Source: JBKEDC01 sp047972995 (GTDB taxonomy: Bacteria > Bacteroidota > Bacteroidia > Bacteroidales > Prolixibacteraceae). Taken from it: DNA of 64,000 nt. The stretch's first letter is position 1, and the number at the start of each line of letters is the position of its first letter. Of the stretch, positions 60,501 to 64,000 are shown piece after piece. The position numbers were made by a program, and so were the translations under genes. The stretch is taken from NCBI GenBank assembly GCA_047972995.1, contig JBKEBD010000002.1:62001-126000 (forward strand), read 5' to 3'. Under the pieces are notes generated by a model. It did not search any database, was not told where the DNA came from, and worked only from the letters and a program-made list of their open reading frames with translations.

Positions 60501-63057
60501 TGTCCACATCGTTTTTCGATGCGGCATATATGCTTTCCACCTTGGTGGTCAGCGCTGCATCGGCATACCACCCTTCCAAGTTATAGCCGCTTTCCACCTT
60601 GTCGTCAGGCGTACCTGGCAACACAACCTCTTCACCTGTTTTGTAGCTGCTTGGTGTTAGGCTTAACTCCGTTTCACCGTCGAAATATTTCACCGTGAAA
60701 TTCTCAATCGCAACTTGAAGTCGCGAGTAGGCTTTTGAAACGCCGTCTGACTTAATTTGAGTCGCCAAAATGCCCTCAGCATCTTTCCATTCTTCGAAGT
60801 ACATATTGGTTGGGAAGTCTGCTGGCAGATTCACCACCAACGAAGCGTCATTATCGGCAAAAGCATTAGCTGCAATTTGCGACATGCCCGATTGTTTTGC
60901 GAAAACAACTTTCACAAGTCCTTTGCCTTGGAATACACCTTCGGCAATACCTGTCAGAAGCTCGCCATTGAGCACCATCGGAATTTCTATTTTAGTATAT
61001 TCTCCTGTATAGCCTGTTATTGTTCCTTTGCCATCTGTCGTCAAATTTTCTGCTGTCAACTCATAAGCACTAGGTTCGAGCATTCGCTCGATCTCTCCTA
61101 TGTTGGATGAAGAAATATTGGTTATCACAGTTCCGTCCGACTTCGTCCATTCTCCTGCTGTATATCCGATTGGAGCGTCGGTAGGGAGAGCTTGATCTAA
61201 ATTGCTATTTTTATCAAATGATAATTTGTAGATATAATTGAAGTTCGAATTTCCAGAAAATAGCACTTCTGTAAGACCACAAGATCGGAATGATCGGTAA
61301 TCGGTGCGCGTCATTGAGCTTGGGAAAATCACCGATTGCAAATTACTAGCACTCTGAAAAGCATCCTCACCAATGCGATTGATTCCTTCGGCAAACACCA
61401 CATACGTAATTTCTTTGTTACTTTCAAATGCTCCCTTCTTACTCACATGCCACACGGTGCTTGCAATCACCCCATTTCCAAAATCAGATGGAATAAAAAT
61501 GCGATCGTGACCTGTCCCTGAATAAGCGGTGATATTGCCACTTTCATCAATGGTAACATCATCGGCTGTAAGTGTGTAGTAGTCGTAAGTCATCCCTTGC
61601 CAAATGGCATAGAGTGTCAGATTGCCTGTCGTGCCTTTAGTAATGTCGGTAGTAGCTGTTGTTTCGCCATTAGGGTCGAGCGACCATTTCACGAAAGTAT
61701 CGCCCGATTTAGTTGGTGCTTTAATGCTGAATGCATCACTTAATGCAGTGTAGCTCATAGGGTTGCTTTCATCATTCTTACCTCCAAACAGATTGTAGGT
61801 AATTGTAAATTCTTCTACTGCCCATTTCGCATAAAGGTGAATGGTTGAGCCATCGGCATATTCCAAGGCTTCTTCGAAACTTGTAACCGGATTAAAAAGA
61901 GTAACGTCAACACACCAAGTTGATGCTTCATAACCCACCTTGTCGGTAGTATATTCAGGCAATACCAAGTCTGAATTTGGTATAAACACCGCTGGCTCTA
62001 GCGATACCGTTTCATCGCCATCATGATAAACCACATTGTAGCTTGTGATGGCTGGCAACTCGCGCGCGAAAGAGCTCGACCAATTGCTTGAGCTGATGGT
62101 GGCTGTTTCTACGCTCTCGCCTGTTTTCCATGCTTCATATGCAATTCCTTCTGGTGCTCCGGTTGGCAAGGTGATTTTTAGGCTTGCATCATTATCGGCA
62201 AAGGCACCTGCACCAATCGTGTTTAAATTGGAGTTTTCCGCAATTTCAAACTCCACAACTCCTTTCGAAGCGAAAACATCTGCTGCAATTCCCGTGATTT
62301 GCACGCCGTCGATTTCCACTGGCAGAATCAAACTGGCAGCATTGCCACTATAGGCTGTAATCTCCCCATCAGCAATAGTCACCATTTCGGCAGTAAGTTC
62401 AACAGGCAACATGCTGCCTTCAATGATCGTTCTCACAAATGCTTTCGCATTATTAGTTTGGTTAATCTCTGTTTGAACCCCAGCACTTTCGTCGAGAGCT
62501 CCTCCAACTTTGTCGTAAAGCTGCCAATCCGTGTCATTAACCATACCTTCAGGGGTTGTGGTGGGAAGTGTTGTTGCTTCCAAAGCTGTACAGCCACTAA
62601 ATGCTCGGTCAATAGAGGTGATGTACTTTGGCAGTTTCACTGTTGTCAGAGAAGTGCAATTTCTAAATGTCAAATACGGAAGACTTGTTACACCATCGGG
62701 AATTTCAACCGAAGTGAGCTCTGTGCTTTCAAAGGAGCGTTGACCAATAGAAGTTAAGGTAGAAGGTAATGTTACACCTCCTGTTAACGGGCAACTCCTA
62801 AAAGCATAATCCCCAATCGTTGTTATTCCTTCTGAGATAACCACCGACGTGATCCCCTTGCTTCTAAAAACAGACGCATTGATTGTTGTGATGGCTGTTC
62901 CATCAATTGTTGCAGGAATAACAATATCTGTTGCCGTCCCGATATAGGAGGCTATCTTGCTTCCGTCAAGCGTCACATCAGCTGCTGTCACTGTGTGCTG
63001 CTGCGCTTGTGCACTAAAGCCCAATGCGAGCAATAATATTAATATCAAATTCTTCAT
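57541..63057 (-). CDS. Giant BspA-LRR / InlB-repeat / PL11 rhamnogalacturonan lyase with T9SS signal
   Basis: 1838 residues. Signal peptide 1-18. BspA-type leucine-rich repeats about 20-180 (TTINASVFRSKGITSVVISEGI-like units) and again before each InlB unit. InlB B-repeats (LYAKW endings) lie around 335-490 and 785-940. The PL11 catalytic domain is about 1061-1680: FNFKPRQVEKLNRGLIAMQ, DLDGDGEYELVFIWEAAE, VYDLDGDGKAEVALKTG, IGDVDFDGSDELMYG, LFGDWREELVFK. An EPEPEPDP linker and a last InlB repeat lead to a type A T9SS sorting domain (FHIYPTVTADYITV, TPGMYILR, final VVVR) at 1767-1838. It cleaves rhamnogalacturonan I by beta-elimination, secreted by T9SS and probably attached to the surface. 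The mix of adhesin-type and lyase parts is unusual. Confidence 0.88.
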   Translation of the reverse strand: MKNLILILLLALGFSAQAQQHTVTAADVTLDGSKIASYIGTATDIVIPATIDGTAITTINASVFRSKGITSVVISEGITTIGDYAFRSCPLTGGVTLPSTLTSIGQRSFESTELTSVEIPDGVTSLPYLTFRNCTSLTTVKLPKYITSIDRAFSGCTALEATTLPTTTPEGMVNDTDWQLYDKVGGALDESAGVQTEINQTNNAKAFVRTIIEGSMLPVELTAEMVTIADGEITAYSGNAASLILPVEIDGVQITGIAADVFASKGVVEFEIAENSNLNTIGAGAFADNDASLKITLPTGAPEGIAYEAWKTGESVETATISSSNWSSSFARELPAITSYNVVYHDGDETVSLEPAVFIPNSDLVLPEYTTDKVGYEASTWCVDVTLFNPVTSFEEALEYADGSTIHLYAKWAVEEFTITYNLFGGKNDESNPMSYTALSDAFSIKAPTKSGDTFVKWSLDPNGETTATTDITKGTTGNLTLYAIWQGMTYDYYTLTADDVTIDESGNITAYSGTGHDRIFIPSDFGNGVIASTVWHVSKKGAFESNKEITYVVFAEGINRIGEDAFQSASNLQSVIFPSSMTRTDYRSFRSCGLTEVLFSGNSNFNYIYKLSFDKNSNLDQALPTDAPIGYTAGEWTKSDGTVITNISSSNIGEIERMLEPSAYELTAENLTTDGKGTITGYTGEYTKIEIPMVLNGELLTGIAEGVFQGKGLVKVVFAKQSGMSQIAANAFADNDASLVVNLPADFPTNMYFEEWKDAEGILATQIKSDGVSKAYSRLQVAIENFTVKYFDGETELSLTPSSYKTGEEVVLPGTPDDKVESGYNLEGWYADAALTTKVESIYAASKNDVDNVITLYAKWIPIEYTITYYLNGGVAAENAPTSYTVETPTFTIPEPTFEGYEFWKWTSDDTGFLTFPSTVATGTTGNLDLYAQWKEASVEYITLGAADLTLNGGTITAYLGEAANVIIPAYVESGESKVAIKAIAADAFKAKSLAAVVFESPSELESVDASAFAENEGLEVVLPTGSVYGTRVESWKNADGVFTPKVVSGEEGVISREVMTFNFKPRQVEKLNRGLIAMQSASGIFLSWRILGTDPNNIAFNIYKNGELLNAEPHDGNSNFIDPSGTVDDVYKVEALSGDDKGFSKEIKPWKYTDQKDSESRPDISVLRIKMPEAPVDPLGGTRSYTPGDMSVGDLDGDGEYELVFIWEAAEAIEVSGVKNDRRCPVVDAVKLDGTHMWRINGGINTDANGLALMVYDLDGDGKAEVALKTGPGTMDGTGEHLSKGPAATDNNDVVLNRGGRGHLIKDPSYVTVFEGATGKEKATVNYWPSIGPTEDINATWGDDDGYRAASIKSAVLVDQERGPQLVFSRGIYTRIAMQALTFDGDTLVQAWTFDQLDHADEKPDTGEGQAYFGEGNHSLSIGDVDFDGSDELMYGACAFDNDGKGLYSTGRKHGDADHLGDLMPDRPGLEFFQPHENATYGVSMRDAATGEIIWEYLSSGDIGRAWAANVTDRTRGFECTSVLTGSPFAGIGNLDCNGDITGFGYNPYNQPVYFDGDLFSDVRHNGNAVNSTSGGGRIFTGWYYGASTIHSTKDDVNLQADLFGDWREELVFKSSDNSEFIVFSTWIPTTHKMYTLMHDPLYRMNILRQNIGYNQPAHLGFYLEDGVQTPFISYDKQWEDYVEPEPEPDPTYEITYHLGIDGASHANPTEVIVGTPVVLRNAEAKGYRFMDWYADADFSKKVSSFTTSQTEDVEVWARWKKLGEFHIYPTVTADYITVSSTVSSDIIDVSNSTGVVVKQIQMNAKQATVNLSDLTPGMYILRSRNTEVTTKVVVR

Positions 63058-63073
63058 CTTATAGATATTTTAA

Positions 63074-63754
63074 TTAGTTAGCTTGATTTACAAAGTTCCT
63101 ACGAAGTTTACGACTTTGGCTATCGCTTGCACTCGATTCCGTGCTATAAGGCACTTCCTCACCTTCATAATACTTCATGCTGCCTTTATAATAGGCTTTA
63201 ATTGCCACATCCGTCTTGTAGGTCGGTTCTAAGTTGGTTTTGTACTCCGTCACATCGCCATAGCCCTGATAGCGCACTTCATATTCAGTTGATGAAGCAC
63301 TAATGATGCGCATGGTGCCCGAGGTGGGACGCACAACCAATCCATTCTTAATCTCGAAAACCTGCTCGCTGGTGTTAAACTTCAACTCTGTGCCAATGAG
63401 CAATTCGCTCGAGGTGCTGTAGTTGTTCGCCTTAACATCTGGATACACGCCAACAGTATATTCCCCAACAGCCAAATCTTTTGCTGTGGATGAGAACATC
63501 TCGAAATACACCGCTGCTTGCTCCGTGTCGCTCGTTTGAGCTGCTTTCGACAAAATGCTCAAATCAAGATTATAAACACCTGATTCAAATTCGCCATAGT
63601 CTTCCAGATAGGCTTGCGCCAAATCCATTTTAGTATCGGCTATTTGCACATAACCCACGTTGTTTTCTTCGGGAGTTCCATCGCCTCCTTTCGAGCAACT
63701 GAAAACTAAAAAGCTGCACAGAAAAAAAGAACTGATTTTAATAACTGTTCTCAT
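63074..63754 (-). CDS. Lipoprotein, uncharacterised
   Basis: 226 residues. Signal MRTVIKISSFFLCSFLVFSC with lipobox LVFSC (Cys20), then GDGTPEENN. The rest is beta-rich with no motif I can name. It precedes the giant lyase by 16 bp on the same strand, so the two are probably cotranscribed, and may be a surface partner. The C-terminus is basic (SRKLRRNF). Confidence 0.72.
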   Translation of the reverse strand: MRTVIKISSFFLCSFLVFSCSKGGDGTPEENNVGYVQIADTKMDLAQAYLEDYGEFESGVYNLDLSILSKAAQTSDTEQAAVYFEMFSSTAKDLAVGEYTVGVYPDVKANNYSTSSELLIGTELKFNTSEQVFEIKNGLVVRPTSGTMRIISASSTEYEVRYQGYGDVTEYKTNLEPTYKTDVAIKAYYKGSMKYYEGEEVPYSTESSASDSQSRKLRRNFVNQAN

Positions 63755-63845
63755 AAAATTTACATTTAAATTAGTTTACTATATTTTTTGAGGCTACCGC
63801 CTTAATAATTTCACTGCAATGTTAAAGATTCTTTAACCGTATCCG

Positions 63846-63885
63846 CATATCATTTTTTGCAAAAAACATATCGTTTTTTGCAAAA
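63846..63885. repeat. Two direct copies of CATATC(A/G)TTTTTTGCAAAA
   Basis: Copies start at 63846 and 63867, period 21 bp, i.e. two helical turns apart, upstream of the lipoprotein-lyase unit. Possible tandem operator. Confidence 0.45.
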
Positions 63886-63910
63886 CGAGGGCTCGTGGGG
63901 GGCAATTAAT

Positions 63911-63969
63911 GACTGCCATCTTCGTTCAATCCAACTGTTTCTTCAAAAATGAGTGCCACTTTCGTTCAA
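63911..63969. repeat. Two direct copies of GA(C/G)TGCCA(T/C)(C/T)TTCGTTCAA
   Basis: Copies at 63911-63929 and 63951-63969, period 40 bp. They lie at the window end upstream of the lipoprotein gene. Possible regulator sites or part of a repeat cut by the window. Confidence 0.4.
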
Positions 63970-64000
63970 CAGAATAAATTTCAATAAAGAAATCTTGCTA

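Noticed and set aside
1..64000. CRISPR arrays, tRNA or rRNA genes, prophage, SusC/SusD pair
   Set aside because: I looked for each and found no repeat-spacer pattern, tRNA-like cloverleaf, rRNA sequence, phage gene or SusC/D-like frame.

Overview
The window is a chromosomal segment of a member of the phylum Bacteroidota, most likely order Bacteroidales. The evidence is: recurrent TAnnTTTG-type -7 promoter boxes in front of genes, almost no Shine-Dalgarno sequences, DUF3127, DUF3859 and DUF4834 family genes, PorT-like barrels, an MG2-type surface protein, and a type IX secretion (T9SS) C-terminal sorting domain on a giant polysaccharide lyase. No phage, conjugative or CRISPR system, no rRNA and no tRNA was found. 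Genus cannot be fixed from the sequence alone.

Layout. 1-5.8 kb: rnhB end, NupC transporter, ComF, a GT4 glycosyltransferase whose last codons come from an inserted mini-transposon, an ArgE/DapE-type deacylase and a dead outer-membrane-protein gene. 5.8-12.5 kb: GH28 polygalacturonase, a two-gene glutathione-type pathway (plant-type GshA plus a GshF-like ATP-grasp) with a dinD relic between the two genes, and an acyl-CoA synthetase. 12.5-24.9 kb: housekeeping genes (DUF3127, two FKBP isomerases, MenE, AtpDC, IspE, GcvP, an MBL hydrolase, Pcm). 25-31.9 kb: a complete trpEGDCFBA operon on the minus strand, preceded by a Trp-Trp leader peptide and an intrinsic terminator, which is a textbook attenuator layout. 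32-39 kb: small conserved proteins, an SGNH hydrolase broken by a frameshift, RplU-RpmA, an exported superoxide dismutase, SerS and MenC. 39.2-46.1 kb: a pectin/hemicellulose island (GH43, a pectin-lyase-fold protein split in two frames, PL1, then relics of an acetyl-xylan esterase and of a possible GH95 fucosidase). 46.3-54.6 kb: a one-domain DEAD-like protein, an SSS symporter, barrel proteins, NadE-Crp-DUF4834 and GlyS. 54.7-63.8 kb: an MG2-like surface protein, an 1838-residue BspA-LRR/InlB/PL11/T9SS fusion and a lipoprotein.

The genes combine a plant-pectin degrading lifestyle (GH28, GH43, CE8-like, PL1, PL11; no SusCD pair here) with biosynthesis of tryptophan, menaquinone and glutathione. 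The most notable non-coding signals are the trp attenuator, a 3-copy MITE family with 3-bp target duplications, a 4-copy palindromic repeat with an AGGAGAA core, and two further dispersed repeats. Several reading frames are interrupted: two at short homopolymers and three by internal deletion or stop codons.
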